Positions 24,013 to 35,689 of a stretch of 64,000 nucleotides of DNA are shown one piece after another. Position numbers and translations under genes: made by a program. The notes under the pieces were generated by a model. The model was not told the DNA's origin and made no database searches. It worked only from the letters and a program-made list of their open reading frames with translations. The stretch is from Dermatemys mawii. Taxonomy: Eukaryota > Chordata > Testudines > Dermatemydidae. How positions within the stretch are numbered: the stretch's first letter is position 1; each line of letters opens with the position of its first letter. The DNA is taken from assembly GCA_007922305.1 (NCBI GenBank), contig ML677335.1, positions 22,477,904-22,541,903 on the forward strand. The letters are read 5' to 3'.

Positions 24013-24789
24013 AATTCTTATCACCATTTTGAGGTTAACCCCAAGTGAAAACAAACAATCTGCCTCAGTTCACAGTGTAAACACACAGTGATTAATGACC
24101 TGATTGACGTCCACATTTCATTAAATACTCCATTTCTCTACAATCATAATCCCACACTTCTAATTCATATTGATTTTTAAATATGTAAACAAACACTTAT
24201 CCATCTTTTTTTCTTTGTCTCTATCCCTCCCACCTTACAAATGCTAAGGAAAGTGTCTAAGTGTCAGAAGATGGGAAACCTTTTGTTCTAGATGCTCCTC
24301 TCCTCCCCAAAATGATGGGCCTTTAATTGTGCCAGAAGACTTTACAGAAGTCAGATTCAAAAGGCATTTATATTATGAAACAGGAACTATGCATTAAAGA
24401 GGGATATTTATACAACAGGTCCATTCCCCATATAGATTCAGAATCACCTTTACTGACTTTAGTGACAACACTGTATGGCTTTTCCAGCCACCGTGCAGCC
24501 CAAGCCCAAAGCACTCTGGTCAGAGCCCGCAGCCAGAACTTGCCACCCCAAAGATGAAGCTGGAAGCCTGAGCCCCGCTGCCCCCTGGAGAAACAATGGC
24601 AAAACACAAAATTTCCAATAAGTTCTTGCAATGTATTGGGGACAACTTTTTGCTTCAGAAAAATGGAGGAAGTAACCAGAAGCACAACAATTTTGGAGTT
24701 CATTCTGACCAAGAGAATGGTAGCAAATCTGAAGGTGAAAGGCAATTAGGATGAAAGTGATTACTAAATTATAGATTTTATGATTCTAA

Positions 24790-25345
24790 GAAAAGGAAAG
24801 CGTGAGAGCAGTTGAATGAGGACAATGGACTTCAAAAAAGAAGACAAACAAATTCAGATAAATGACAGGTAAGCACCCCATGGAAAGAAAATCTGGAGGA
24901 TAAAAAAATTCAGGACAGCTGGCTGTTTCTCAGAAGGGACAATATTAAGGCACAATTTCAAACCACCCTGAAGCAAAGCAAAGATAGGAAGAACAGTAAC
25001 AGGCCAATATGGATCCATAAAGAGTTCTTTAATGACCTGAAAAATCAAAAAGGAATACTACCAAAAGTGGAACATGGACAAATTGCTAAAGAGGAGTACA
25101 AAAGAATAATACAAGCACGTAGGGACAAAATCACAACGGCGAAGGCACAAAATGAGTTACACTTAGCAAGGGACATAGGACAAGAAGTAGTTTTGTAAAT
25201 ACACTAGGAGCAAGAGCCAGACAAAGAAAAGTGAAGGTCCTCTACGTCCCTGTGGAAGGAGAGCTAAAAACTGATGACATCAAGAAGGCTGAGGTGCTTA
25301 ATTCCTATTTTGCTTCAGGCTTCACTAAAAAGTTAATGGCAACCA
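24790..25345 (+). mobile_element. CR1 LINE ORF2 internal fragment
   Basis: Plus-strand translation with frame breaks gives NSNRPIWIHKEFFNDLKNQK, then KEEYKRIIQARRDKI and KAQNELHLARDIG, the linker between endonuclease and reverse transcriptase of CR1 ORF2. It ends near the tract encoding the Leu-Ile-Pro/Phe-Ala-Ser-Gly part upstream of the RT core. No 3' UTR is attached. Stops and frameshifts show it is dead. Confidence 0.75.
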
Positions 25346-26344
25346 GACACTCAACACACTGACTAACTCTATAGCAGTGAATTATGGGTCCTAAATTTGC
25401 TAAGAGGACCAGAACAGGTTCCCTTCAGTCAGAAATACTCAGAAGCCATTCTGTCCCTATTTTGCTCTTAATTTTTGTCATCAATATGAAATATCAAAAC
25501 CAATTATTTATTCTTATTTCCAAGGCAATCTATATTAGAACAACATTAAGCTATATGAAGTGATATATAAGGAAAACATGACAGGAATAGGTGAAACAAC
25601 AGCAAGTCTAATTAGAAGCAGCAAGATTTGGGAGTGTGTGCAATAATCAGAAGTGATAAGCCTGCATTGGAATCCAGTTTCAAAATATACTCATTCATTT
25701 TTCCACTGTCCCAGGGCGGGGGAGGGAGGGAAAAAGAAAAAGGAATCATGAGAATGAGGTGAATTAATCAAATAACCTAGTTTTAGCCATTGTTCAGAAA
25801 TGAAACTGCACCACCTACTGGATTTCCATCCAAACTGAATAAAGTCAATTACAGGTCCGATCGATAACACCAATATTTCTGATTGTCTTTATGTTTGTTT
25901 TAAATTATTTTAATATTTAAGCATTCACAAGTAGTAGCCAGACATCTCTCTCAGTCATAGGTCCCTCAAGGAAAGAAATCCATTGCGAAATGCCACATCA
26001 TTGCCAATACGGTGGTTCTCTTCCTGCAATCTCCTTGTATGGGAATTCATTTGTAAAGATAAATTTGGGATTAACAGTAACCTGCAAAGGAAAACCAAAC
26101 AAACAAAAGGATTCTGCATCCTTTTCTGCTTTTTTCTGATGGATAAAAAAGGCCTGAAAGGTATGTTTGTTTGTTTGTTTGAAAGAGAGAGAGAGGTATT
26201 TCCCCCTGCTTTGTTCATTAAAGTGGGAAGAGAAGTCTATATAATCTGTATAATCTAGAAGAGTTTATAGTGATTGGAGAACTAGTAAAATTGTGATATC
26301 ACAAGAGGAAAGAAAGTGAAAGTTGAATATCTAAGAAGGGAAGG
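25346..26344. other. LRRC20 intron 2, with simple repeats
   Basis: (TTTG)n followed by (GA)n at about 26163-26195 is the only structure noticed. The stretches 24022-24789 and 26721-27689 hold nothing recognised apart from a short (TA)n at about 27652-27666. Confidence 0.55.
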
Positions 26345-26720
26345 GATTGACTCTTGTTGGCTCCCAGCAATGATTTAAAGGGCCCAGAGCTCTACTGCAA
26401 TAGCGGCAGCTGGGAGCCCTGGACCCTTTAAATCACCACCAGAGCCCTGCCACCGCTACCCCAGGGCTCCAGCAGCAGGGCTCCAGTGGCGATTTAAAGG
26501 ATCGGGACAGAAGTGGCAGCCGGAACCCCAGGCCCTTTAAATCGCCACCGGAGCCCTAGAATAGCAGCGGTGGGGCTCTGGTGGTGATTTAAAGGGCCTG
26601 GGGCTCCCAGCCGCTGCTACCACAGCTGGAGCCCCAGCCCTTTAAATCTTGATCTAAAGGGCCCAGGAATTTAAAGGCCCCACCTCTTCTGGCTGAGGCC
26701 TTTGGTGTACCAGTAAGTCC
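26345..26720. repeat. GC-rich repeat of inverted GATTTAAAGGGCC modules
   Basis: The word (G)ATTTAAAGGGCC or its complement occurs at least six times in about 330 bp (near 26372, 26425, 26491, 26531, 26586 and 26640), alternating in orientation and separated by GCTCC-rich spacers. It ends near CAGTAAGTCCTTTAAGTTAC. Non-coding, likely part of a DNA element common in turtles. Confidence 0.7.
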
Positions 26721-27689
26721 TTTAAGTTACTTTCACTCCTGACTGGTGGATAAACAGAAACCAACCAAGTAACTAGAACTGTAAAAAGACATTACTGGAG
26801 CGGTGTCGTCATGATGCTGATGAACTTGAAGGTTGATACTAAGATGGAGGAATGATGTTGGCAGGATGACTGGGAACAGGAAGAGCACAGCTGATATGAG
26901 AGCCTGAGAAAAAGGCGAGTCTGTTTCAACAGAAGCACACGGGATAAATTCTAGTTTCCAGATACTGAGAAAATCCAGAAAGACAGAGAGAAATCAGTGT
27001 TTTGAAAGAGACTAGTACTCATGATTTGTTAGTTGGGGATAGATGCGTTGGTCTCAGTTCAAAAACAAATCAAGCAGTTCCCTAAATAAGAGGATCAAGA
27101 TATAAACAACTTTCCTGTGCCCTCAGAAAAACACAGACAAAGAAAGGTGGGTTCTTCACTTGTCACTCTGCCTGTCATGGTAAGCTCTAGGGGCTTATTT
27201 TTGGATGAGCCAGGGAACTATACAGTATCTGCTAGAATAAGAAAGATATTAGTAACAAAGTTCTAAATGAGTAGGGAAGCAAATGCTTCCATCAGGCCAA
27301 GAGAAGGTAATGGATGTGTGATGGTATTTGCAAAGCCATGCACCTAAGAAGTAAGGAAAGGGTTAAGGTAGGCACCAGGAAGCAGGAAGCATCCCAGATG
27401 GCGCTCGTTATAATGGCTGCCCCCAGAAGGCAGAGGGCTGGCTAAGGGAAGGTTGTTCTTCCCAGGAAAAGTGGATTTGATCTAGGCAACCAGCTCTGCT
27501 TGTGGGGTGTTTAGGCAGGTGGAAAGTGTTCTAAGGAGAGAAGTTGCAGGTAGTAACTAGACCCAATGAGGATTTAGTTAAAGCAAATCAGTCCTCTGAT
27601 TTAATTTTTATAAATTAGGGCTTTGCCATACAGTTAATTTTATTTTTATTTATATATATATATATATGTTTTTAAACCTAGACTTACCC

Positions 27690-27985
27690 TCGGTCACGTT
27701 CTCTGCTCTTCAAGTTGGAAGTGTAAACTGCAGGTTGAGGCAACATACAGTACTCACACTAGCTCTGATCAAGCTAGCATGCTAAAAAGAGAGTAACTGT
27801 GGCATGGGCAGTGATTTGGGCTAGCCACCTGAAATGGGTTCTCGGCATCTCATTCAGCCATGTACTTGGGGCAGCTAGCCCCTCTCCCTGCTTATGCCAC
27901 CACAGTTAAACTCTATTTTTGGCATGCATGTATGTCTCCTTAAGCTGGAATTTATACTTCCACTTCAAAGTGTAGCTATAACCTT
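27690..27985. mobile_element. Foldback-like DNA element remnant
   Basis: CAAGCTAGCATGCTAAAAAG at the left and inverted counterparts (GCTAGCC, CACAGTTAAACTC, TTTTTGGCATGC) at the right suggest a decayed palindromic element of the GTCTACACTGC group. Ends are not precise. Confidence 0.4.
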
Positions 27986-30201
27986 AGCTGGATGGGCAGA
28001 GGCCACTCAAGACAGAACTTCCAAAGGGTGCCAGAGGGAGAAGAGTGAAGGGCAAATGGTAACTTGCCAGTATCTCACCCATATTGGTGACAGTATGTTA
28101 AAATGGCCCATGTCCTCCTTATCATCTAGGCCTAAAAGATACAAGGCCCATGCAGTGGGGTTCCTCAGGAGCAGCTGAGCTGATTGTACCACAGTCAGAC
28201 TATCCGTCTGTTAAGTGCTAAAAAGAATGAAGTGAGGCTCTCACACCTGATCTAGAAGAAAGTATAGACTCAGGGGCTCTCTTATTTCCCCTGCTAGGCA
28301 TGAAGACTGAGAGATGAAGGAGCAAAAAGAACAGCTGTAGAAGATGTTCAACTGTTCTTGAGGTATTTCCATGTCAATCAAGCCCAGATTTTTATTCTTA
28401 ATACTTAATTATGGTAATGTCCAAGGGCTCCACTTAGGATTGAGGTCTCATTGTGTCAAAGGTTATACAGATGAAAAAACAGTTCACATCCTGCAGAACT
28501 TCTGGCTGCACATAGGATGTCAAATTCTACTCAAAGAGCCAGCTTAAAAAGCATCCAAGGACACTGACAGAGGATAAAGAGAAATTAATTAAATGATAAC
28601 TAAGAATCAGTTAACCCTTCTAAGAGCCTGTGGTCCTCCTGGTAGGCCTAATTCCTGAACTACGTGGATAATTCCCATCACTGGGTGGAAAACCATAAAC
28701 TAATAATTGATGTGTGTTGAATATGAAAGACCGATGATTTACTAGATAAAATAGGGCTAAGTCATCTATATGGCCCTCACTGATTTCACTAACGGGTGCT
28801 GACGGTTAACTTTAAGTGAAGATACTGTTGTAAAATTTGCCTTTTTAATAGATTTGGGATTGTACAAGTCTCCAGTGCTAACTGTCTGTGTCATCTATAG
28901 TGGTGAACTCTATACTCTGAATAACGAATGCATCTGTGACATACCAGAAGATGATAGTATTGACAGAAGTTAAAGAATGACTGGTTTCTTTATTGACTGT
29001 ACACCTCCCTACAGTCAGATGGGGAGGACCATGTACAATACAAAGACTGTGGTCCTCATTTTGGGCAACAGCTAATCTGAGCTCAACATAGTACAGAAAA
29101 GAGCTGGAACACAGATGGCTGCGTGACCAGATGTCCTGATTTTTTTTTTAGAGACAGGCCCAATGTTTGGGTCTTTTTCTTATATAGGCTCCTACTACTC
29201 CACACCCCTGTCCTGATTTTTCACACTTGCTGTCTGGTCACCTTAGTGACACTTCTCTATGTTACAAACTGTGGAGGTAACTGGAGACTAGAGCAGTCCC
29301 TGGCAAACACTGGAGCAATCTCAGGTATTGCCCTAACTGATGTTGTTCTACAGTGACTCCTTATGGAACCATCCACCAGCACAGAATAGTCAGTGGGCAG
29401 TGTGGTTCAGCTATGCCTCCTCACTCCCCTACCATACCACAAGGTCTTATGATGCAATGAGGGACAGCACAGGACAATTGTGCTGGCTCTATTATCAATG
29501 GAGAAACTGCTCCTGTGACAGTAAGGGCTGCTCCCACTCCCTTTGAAGGCCCTTTACAGTACACCACCAGTGCAGTGTAAATTAGGACACTGAGGAAGGC
29601 AGAATCTAGCCCTCTTTTTGCAAACAGATTTGATAATGTTCTTTTTGAAAATATTTCCAACCTCCTACAAAGGACCTGTTAGTCAGCATACCAGGTTGGG
29701 GGCACAGCGGTCTCCAGTCTCTGCTCCAAACAGGCGACACAGGGACCTTTGCCAGAAAGCTAACCAATCTGGCAATAATGGCACACTTGTAAAATGCACA
29801 ATTCCATCAAAATAAATACAAAAAGAGATTTTGTATTATGAAAATAGTTAAAGAATCCTTCATCTGCAAAAAAATTAATTATTAACACTATTTTCTGGAC
29901 CACGCACATGCCTGATGACATTATTAACCATGCTAGCACACGCATGCCAAAGTTAAGTGAAAGAAGCCACGCTGGCCTCTGCTCTCTTTGGAAACATGGA
30001 CTGGGAGATAGAGAAATCAACATTTTTCAAAAAATATAAAAAGAACAAATTGGTAGGAAAACTGAAACCATTCTCCGGCTGTCTTGGTAAGACCCTTTTA
30101 AATGACTGAGTCCGAGAGTCACGGCCTAGTGTCCCCGGTTGAAGGGCCCCTCTTTATGGGACCAACTCGTACTGTGAGCAAAGCCAGGCTGGTTAACTCA
30201 C
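27986..30201. other. LRRC20 intron 2, right part
   Basis: Apart from the MITE at 29123-29241 nothing was recognised. The donor of exon 2 lies at its right edge. Confidence 0.55.
29123..29241. mobile_element. 119-bp MITE with GTGACCAGA ends
   Basis: GTGACCAGATGTCCTGATTT at the left; TTGCTGTCTGGTCAC at the right, inverted over the terminal 9 bp. The internal phrase CTTATATAGGCTCCTACTAC is shared with many copies I recall from turtle genomes. No clear target duplication. Confidence 0.7.
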
Positions 30202-30324
30202 CTAGGGAGTCTGCTCCATTCTCCACTGTTTCGTTCACCTTTCTGGCAACTCTGGCTACAGCTTCTCCCATCTTTTTCTCCATGCAGGCACCACACCTAC
30301 CAGGAAGCACTTCCTCAGAGGAAA
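30202..30324 (-). CDS. LRRC20: LRRC20 first coding exon (exon 2)
   Basis: Minus-strand exon with an acceptor after CTCATTCACAG at its 5' edge (30325-30326) and a GTGAGT donor at 30201-30196. Translation starts at the ATG whose first base is 30283; the coding part is 82 bases (27 codons plus one base). The encoded N-terminus MEKKMGEAVARVARKVNE is nearly the same as my recollection of human LRRC20 (MLKKMGEAVARVARK...). LRRC20 is a small cytosolic leucine-rich repeat protein of about 184 residues; its function is poorly known. The short leader 30284-30324 would be 5' UTR. The phase-1 end joins exactly to the AC of the next exon, restoring an Asp. Confidence 0.93.
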
Positions 30325-30469
30325 CTGTGAATGAGGAAATAAAAACAGTGAGAGTCCAGTGTGCTAGCACATCATGAAAAGGACAAGTAAAAATAGCAAC
30401 CAATGGGACAGGATTTATTCCTGGAAAAATGTTATTAATCAGAAGTTAATATCAGGACTGCTATTCAGC

Positions 30470-30660
30470 AGAATCTTCTGCATTTAACCTCACAACTACT
30501 TATATCCATTTTACAGATCGGGAACTGTGGCACAGAGAAGCTTAGTAACTCGCCCAAGGCCCCACAGGAAATCTGTGGCAGAGGAAGGACTTTCACGCAA
30601 GTCTCCTAAGTCCTACGCTGGCACACTAACCATGGAACATCCCGCTTCCTTTCTACTCCA
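30470..30660. repeat. MIR / CORE-SINE remnant
   Basis: CATTTTACAGATCGGGAACTG, then GGCACAGAGAAGCTTAGTAACTCGCCCAAGG and CCACAGGAAATCTGTGGCAGAG, match the well-known MIR sequence in decayed form. Lies in LRRC20 intron 1. Confidence 0.8.
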
Positions 30661-31380
30661 CTCTGCAGTGAATAGTGAATCTTTCCTATGAGTTAGATGC
30701 TCCATTGCCCTGCATTTTATGTAGTCATTTACCATAGTACAAAGTAAGTATGAAATACTACTAAATCAGAAATGGCAGTTATTTGCATGTACTTTCCACT
30801 AATGTAAGTAACTACACAGTAACTACATAAAATACTTTGTATTTTGGATTTAATTAATGAAAAGACTCCATGAGCTTCAATTAAATCTCCCTTAATTACT
30901 CATTACTGTCATTATTTTTGCCCCATCCAAAAGACTACAAAATGAGCAAATGTATCTTTAAAATGATCAATTGCTTTGAGTTATATTCTTAAATCAAAAT
31001 GGTCAGTCATGGCTATCAAAATAAAAAGGACTTGTAGATTCTTAATATTATCGACTGCCTTTTGTTAAACCTATTTTTTTAAATAATTAAATACTGAATT
31101 CTCGCATCAAATATAAATATGTAAATTAAAAAAATTTACACCTTCTCCCAGAATGCCAAACCTCACAAACTGAGCTCCATATGAAGACCTGAGTTGTTCA
31201 GGACGTCAGAACTCCTAACTATATGTCAAATCACAAGGAATCACATGACTGTACAATTTTCTGAATATTTGACTGCTGTAGTAGATTATCCTTTGTGCAC
31301 AGATGGCAGAAGGGTACAACAGGAAAAAGAAAAACCTGTGATACTCTCCTTAAATTCTGGAAGATTTTCTTTATTATATG

Positions 31381-31763
31381 CAGAGATGGATTAGGGGATT
31401 GTGGGGCCCTGGGCCAGAGCAAGTGGGGGCCCCTCCCCACTCCTTCTGCCTGCAAGTGTGCTCCCCCACCCCCACTGTTCCTGCCAGGGAAATGTGATCG
31501 GGGCATGTGGGGCTTGCCCCTCTCTAACCTGCCCAGCACTTCTGCCAGGGAGCAGGATCAGGCGTGGGGGCTTGCTGGGGGGGCAGAGCGCAGCAAGCCC
31601 CCACGCCCCAACCTGCTCCCCGGCAGAAGCACCAGGCATGCAGAGTGGGGCAAGCCTCTGTCCCCTGGCAGGAGCACCGGGCAGGTAGGTGGAGCGGGGG
31701 CACCCATTTTTCTGGGGGTCCCTGGGCATAGGCCCTGTTAGCCTAGTGGCTAATCTGTGCCTG
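31381..31763. mobile_element. hAT-type MITE with perfect 8-bp target duplication
   Basis: CAGAGATGGATTAGGG at the left and GGCTAATCTGTGCCTG at the right are inverted with two or three mismatches. ATTATATG is repeated exactly on both flanks (31373-31380 and 31764-31771). GC-rich 383-bp interior; the 148-codon open frame across it is not a gene. Confidence 0.9.
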
Positions 31764-32319
31764 ATTATATGTTGTCCAAAGACCCATTTTTCTTGTCTTG
31801 CCTGGACAAAAGGTCTACTTGATTCCCTATACTGTGTTTTTCATACAGAATGTTACAAAGGAAGACAAAATGAGGATACGTGGCCTCATTTAAAAATTCT
31901 TAGAAGCAACTCTCATAGTGAGTAATGGAACACAAGTTATTTACACACCTAACCTGAGGCCTGGAAAAAAAACATACAAATAAACATGGAAAAAAGGAAC
32001 CAGAGCAACAATACATGCCAATGACACCTAGGTATATCCAGAAGAGTAACTGGTCAGTTTACTAGTCCTTACAAAAAGACTTGTGTTTTCAGTAATCTGA
32101 GCTTTCCAGCAATTAAGACAGCAGGCTTCCAATACCAGGCCTTCTCTGGGGTCTTCCCCGAAGGGGTTTGAATTCTACGACACAATTGATTTCCATTACC
32201 TCTGTACTAGGGGGTTCACTTATGGAACAGAAGAAAAAACTCTGCTTCTAACTAACTCTCCTACCACCAGCCAGCTCTGAACTTCACCTGGAAGTATGCA
32301 GGAATGAACCCTGGGGAAC

Positions 32320-32545
32320 TATCATAATGATGGCGGAGAGAATTGGTCGAATGTCTTAGGATGCAGAGACCAGCCCTATCGCAGTAACAGTAATGGATTG
32401 AACTGTCCTTTTCGTGAGACTACAATACTCAGAAGTTATGGGCTTGAAGCAGAAATTACTGGGTGGAATTCTATCGTCTGTGTTATGCACGTTAGACTAG
32501 ATTATAATGGTCCCTTCTGGCTTTAAAATCTATTAATCTATTTTG
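32320..32545 (+). mobile_element. CR1 LINE 3' tail, plus strand
   Basis: Ends GTCTGTGTTATGCACGTTAGACTAGATTATAATGGTCCCTTCTGGC then AATCTATTAATCTAT, the CR1 3' terminus with short tail repeats. Strongly 5'-truncated. The left limit is approximate. Confidence 0.7.
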
Positions 32546-33607
32546 TTTCAAAGGGGACCTCTGGTACTTCTGTTGGCATAAATGAATGGAAAACCAGGGA
32601 GAGAAAACTACAAATAATTTTGGCTCAAAAAGAAATGCAAGAACAACAGATGAGCCAAAATGAGAAAGTAGTAGAAAATGACCAGTGGATGCATCTAGTA
32701 ACATCATGCAAGAAAGCAGAAGACTAGAACCCCAGTCTGTAGCTGGTTGAGCAGCACATCTCCATGTCATGCCTCCTTTGCAGGCTTTTGGTATCTTTCC
32801 TAAGCGGTATTCCTAAGCTCTCCTAGTGATCCAGCAGCAGTGGTCCTATATTTAGTTGACGGAGTAGTAAAATTAAAGTACTAGACTGGTGGCAGAAAGT
32901 CAAGACTTCTGAACCAAGATACCTTTCCATGCAAATCTGACATTAACTTGGGCTGCAATATTCCCTAAGCAACCCCAAGTGATATCACAACCAAATGCTG
33001 TGACAGTTTGCACTGATCCAACACAGCTTTTTTTTTTAATTTATGGGGGAAATTAAGGATGATTAACAGCAATATCTGCATTCATCCTACAATTACTTCC
33101 CATGCCACCCAACTATAAGGAGGCAGGGAGACCCCCAAAGCCACAGAAGGTGCATTTCACCCTCCCCACACTTTCATGTTCAACTTCCAACTTCTAACAC
33201 CAAAATGTAGAACATAAGAAGTTACTGGTTTTCCCACTCTAGGGCAGAGGGAGAGAAGGCCATCCCCGCTCTCGCCCTCAGCGCCTTTGCAGCAGGAGCG
33301 CTCTACATGCACAGGGCAGGAAGCAGGCTGCGTGCATTACAATCGCCTCCTTTCACTTTCAGCTGCGCGGCTCTCACTCTCTCCTGGACCTGGCGGATGC
33401 AACCCCTCGGGCCACCGGGCGAAAGGAGTTCAGACGATTGCACGTTGGCCGTCTGCACTGCGAAGTGCAAACTCTCGGGCTGCGTGAGCAGCCCCACGCC
33501 ATGGCGGGGAGGTCGGCGGGATGCACAGGCCCCACTGTGTGGGAGGGGAGGAGGAAGCTCTTCTAATCTCTTTTTCTCTGGGCGCGATGAGGGGGACGAT
33601 CTCTTAC

Positions 33608-33830
33608 CCCGCAGCCGACCCGCGCTGCTGCTCAGCCCGACCTCCCAGCTCTCTCTGTCCGGGTTCCTCCAACCATTGTGAAGAACAGCAACAGCTGCCT
33701 CCTCCACGGCCAAGCTGCAGGGGACAGGAGGCGGGGGGAATCCAACGAGGAGGACCTGACCGGGAGCCGCCAGAGACCTAGAGCCAATAGCAGGAGCCCT
33801 GGCAGCGGGTTAGGCACCAGGCTGAAGTCG
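33608..33830 (-). promoter_or_regulatory. LRRC20: Probable LRRC20 non-coding exon 1 and promoter (CpG-rich)
   Basis: GC- and CpG-rich region (about 33250-33830) lying 3.3 kb upstream of the first LRRC20 coding exon on the minus strand. A good donor, CTGCGGG followed by GTAAGAG, is present on the minus strand with the exon ending at 33608. The exon would be purely 5' UTR. The transcription start cannot be fixed from sequence; the right-hand limit is a guess. The open frames of 80-140 codons on both strands here are a by-product of high GC. The placement is inferred from position, composition and the donor only. Confidence 0.55.
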
Positions 33831-34277
33831 GTTCCTTAATCACGGTTCCCAGGGTCTTGTTCCAGGGTTCCCGGGTCTTAGGGATTCGTCCATGCAAGGT
33901 GACTTTTTTTTAGAAATGTCATCAAAATGGAGAAGATTCACTGTTGTACCTGTCTGTATTAGGAATGGTTTGTTAAGAATTAGAATAAGGATGTGGGCTT
34001 TGACTGGTGTTAAGTCAAAACTACATCTCTGATCACCCCCCACTGACACAGCCCTGGGATCAGTAGACTGGTTTGAGATAACTAAGATATTGCACTTCCT
34101 GACCTGAAGCTTTAGCTTTGTTCCTATAAAAATAAAATAGGAGGAACAAAAATAGGAAGAACCACTGAAATGGAGGCGAAGGAAAGAAACATGTGGCAAA
34201 GTGACCTCCCTGTAAATTAGAGTTCAGGTCTCTGCCCTTTTATTTTCTTGGTATTATTCTGTGTTCATGGGTTAGAG

Positions 34278-34854
34278 CAGAGGTGGGAAAACTTTTTGGC
34301 CCCAGGGCCACCTCTGGATATGGAAATTGTATGGCAGGCCATGAATGCTCACAAAATTGGGAGTTGGGGTGCAGGAGGGGGTGAGGGCTCCAGCTGGGGA
34401 TGTGGGCTCTGGGGTGGGGCCAGAAATGAGGAGTTCAGATGCTCCGGGCTGGGACCAAGGAGTTTGGAGGGTGGAAGGGGGATCAGGGCTGAGGCAAGGA
34501 GTTGGGTCGCAGGAGTGGAGTCAGGGATACAGGCTCTGGGTGGTACTTCCCTCAAGCAGTGGAGGTGTGACCAGGCAGCTCGGTGCACTGCCTTGTCTGC
34601 GGGTGTCGCCCCTGCAACTCCCATTAGCTGTGGTTCCCGGCCCATGGGAGCCACGGGGGCAGCACTTGGGGCAGCAGGTGGAGCCTCCTGGCTGCCCTTA
34701 GGCATAGGAGCCAGAGTGGGGACATGCTGCTGCTTCCAGGAGCTGCACTGAGTGGGGCAACCCCTGGACCCTGCTCTCCGGCTGGAGCTTGAGGGCCAAA
34801 TTAAAATGTCTGGAGGACCGGATGTGGCCCCTGGGCTGTAGTTGCCCACCCCTG
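34278..34854. mobile_element. hAT-type non-autonomous element, GTGGGCAAA family
   Basis: CAGAGGTGGGAAAACTTTTTGGCC at the left; TAGTTGCCCACCCCTG at the right. Flanks GGTTAGAG and GAATAGAG match at 6 of 8. The 577-bp G-rich interior yields spurious 110-170-codon open frames. Intergenic, between the LRRC20 and EIF4EBP2 promoters. Confidence 0.8.
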
Positions 34855-35489
34855 GAATAGAGAGAGTGAGTACCTTGTAACCAGGATGTCAGGGTCATTC
34901 CTGTTACTTATGTGGGTCTGGAACCTTGACTAGTGTGACCTACTTGTAATTAACAGGTTAGATGGAGAGACTGCCTTGTAACTGGGGTATTTCACTGGCT
35001 AGTTAAAAAACTCCCTGTAATTAAGATGTACAAGTCTCATTCAACTTGGATTTTCAGATATTTTAGGTTAGTCAGGCTTCTTGTGGTTCACAGGAATCAC
35101 TGTGTATGATTGGGCAGTGAGAGAGATCCCTGTAACTAGGGAGTACTGGTCTCATTTGATCACTAAACCTGCCTCTTGTAAACATCCATAAAGCACAAGA
35201 CTCCTAGATACTACAGTGATGGGTCATTAGAAATGTATCCCTGCGACTGCACTAGCTATACAAGTCTGGCCTGCCCAGGATCTTGGATACTCCAGGGTCC
35301 AGGCCACAGGCACGCACACAGGGTGTGCCCAGGCACACCCTAATATCTCCCAAAAGAAGTGGTTTTCAATGCAGTGTGGCACCTTTAAAAATAAATAAAA
35401 TTCCCTGGGTGCACACCCTAATGAAATTCCCTGGCTGCGCACCCTATGGTCCAGGCTTATATAGCCAGGGCGGCCACCGCTTCACCATC

Positions 35490-35585
35490 ATTGTTATTTG
35501 AGCTAGCTGGATCAAAGCTAGCTTATATAGAACTACACGTACTGCAATCACACTTCGGATTGCAATGTGGACATACCCTAAGTGC
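35490..35585. mobile_element. End of a GTCTACACTGC-type DNA element
   Basis: GAGCTAGCTGGATCAAAGCTAGC and the terminal ATTGCAATGTGGACATACCCTA match the right end of the same group as 10640. Truncated. Confidence 0.5.
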
Positions 35586-35689
35586 AAGATCTGGGACCTG
35601 ACCTGAGTGATTAATCCCCTCCAAATCTTAGGAAGTTTGATTCTTGACCAATTCTAGATATAAATGCCACAACTTGGGCCAAACATCTA

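Larger units (their letters stand above)
30661..33250. other. LRRC20 intron 1, remainder
   Basis: AT-rich around 30700-31140. It contains the hAT element and CR1 tail listed separately and otherwise nothing recognised. Confidence 0.5.

Noticed and set aside
31295..31741. 148-codon plus-strand frame
   Set aside because: Spans the left boundary of the MITE 31381-31763 and its GC-rich interior.
33303..33713. Frames of 124-136 codons at the LRRC20 promoter
   Set aside because: CpG-rich composition on both strands; no similarity to a known protein and inconsistent with the LRRC20 start at 30283.
34248..34849. Overlapping 167- and 166-codon frames on both strands
   Set aside because: Both lie mainly in the hAT-type element 34278-34854; GC bias leaves few stops.
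35280..35460. Region with repeated GCACACCCTA words
   Set aside because: Three or four copies of a short word without clear ends; could be part of a turtle repeat but not enough to call.
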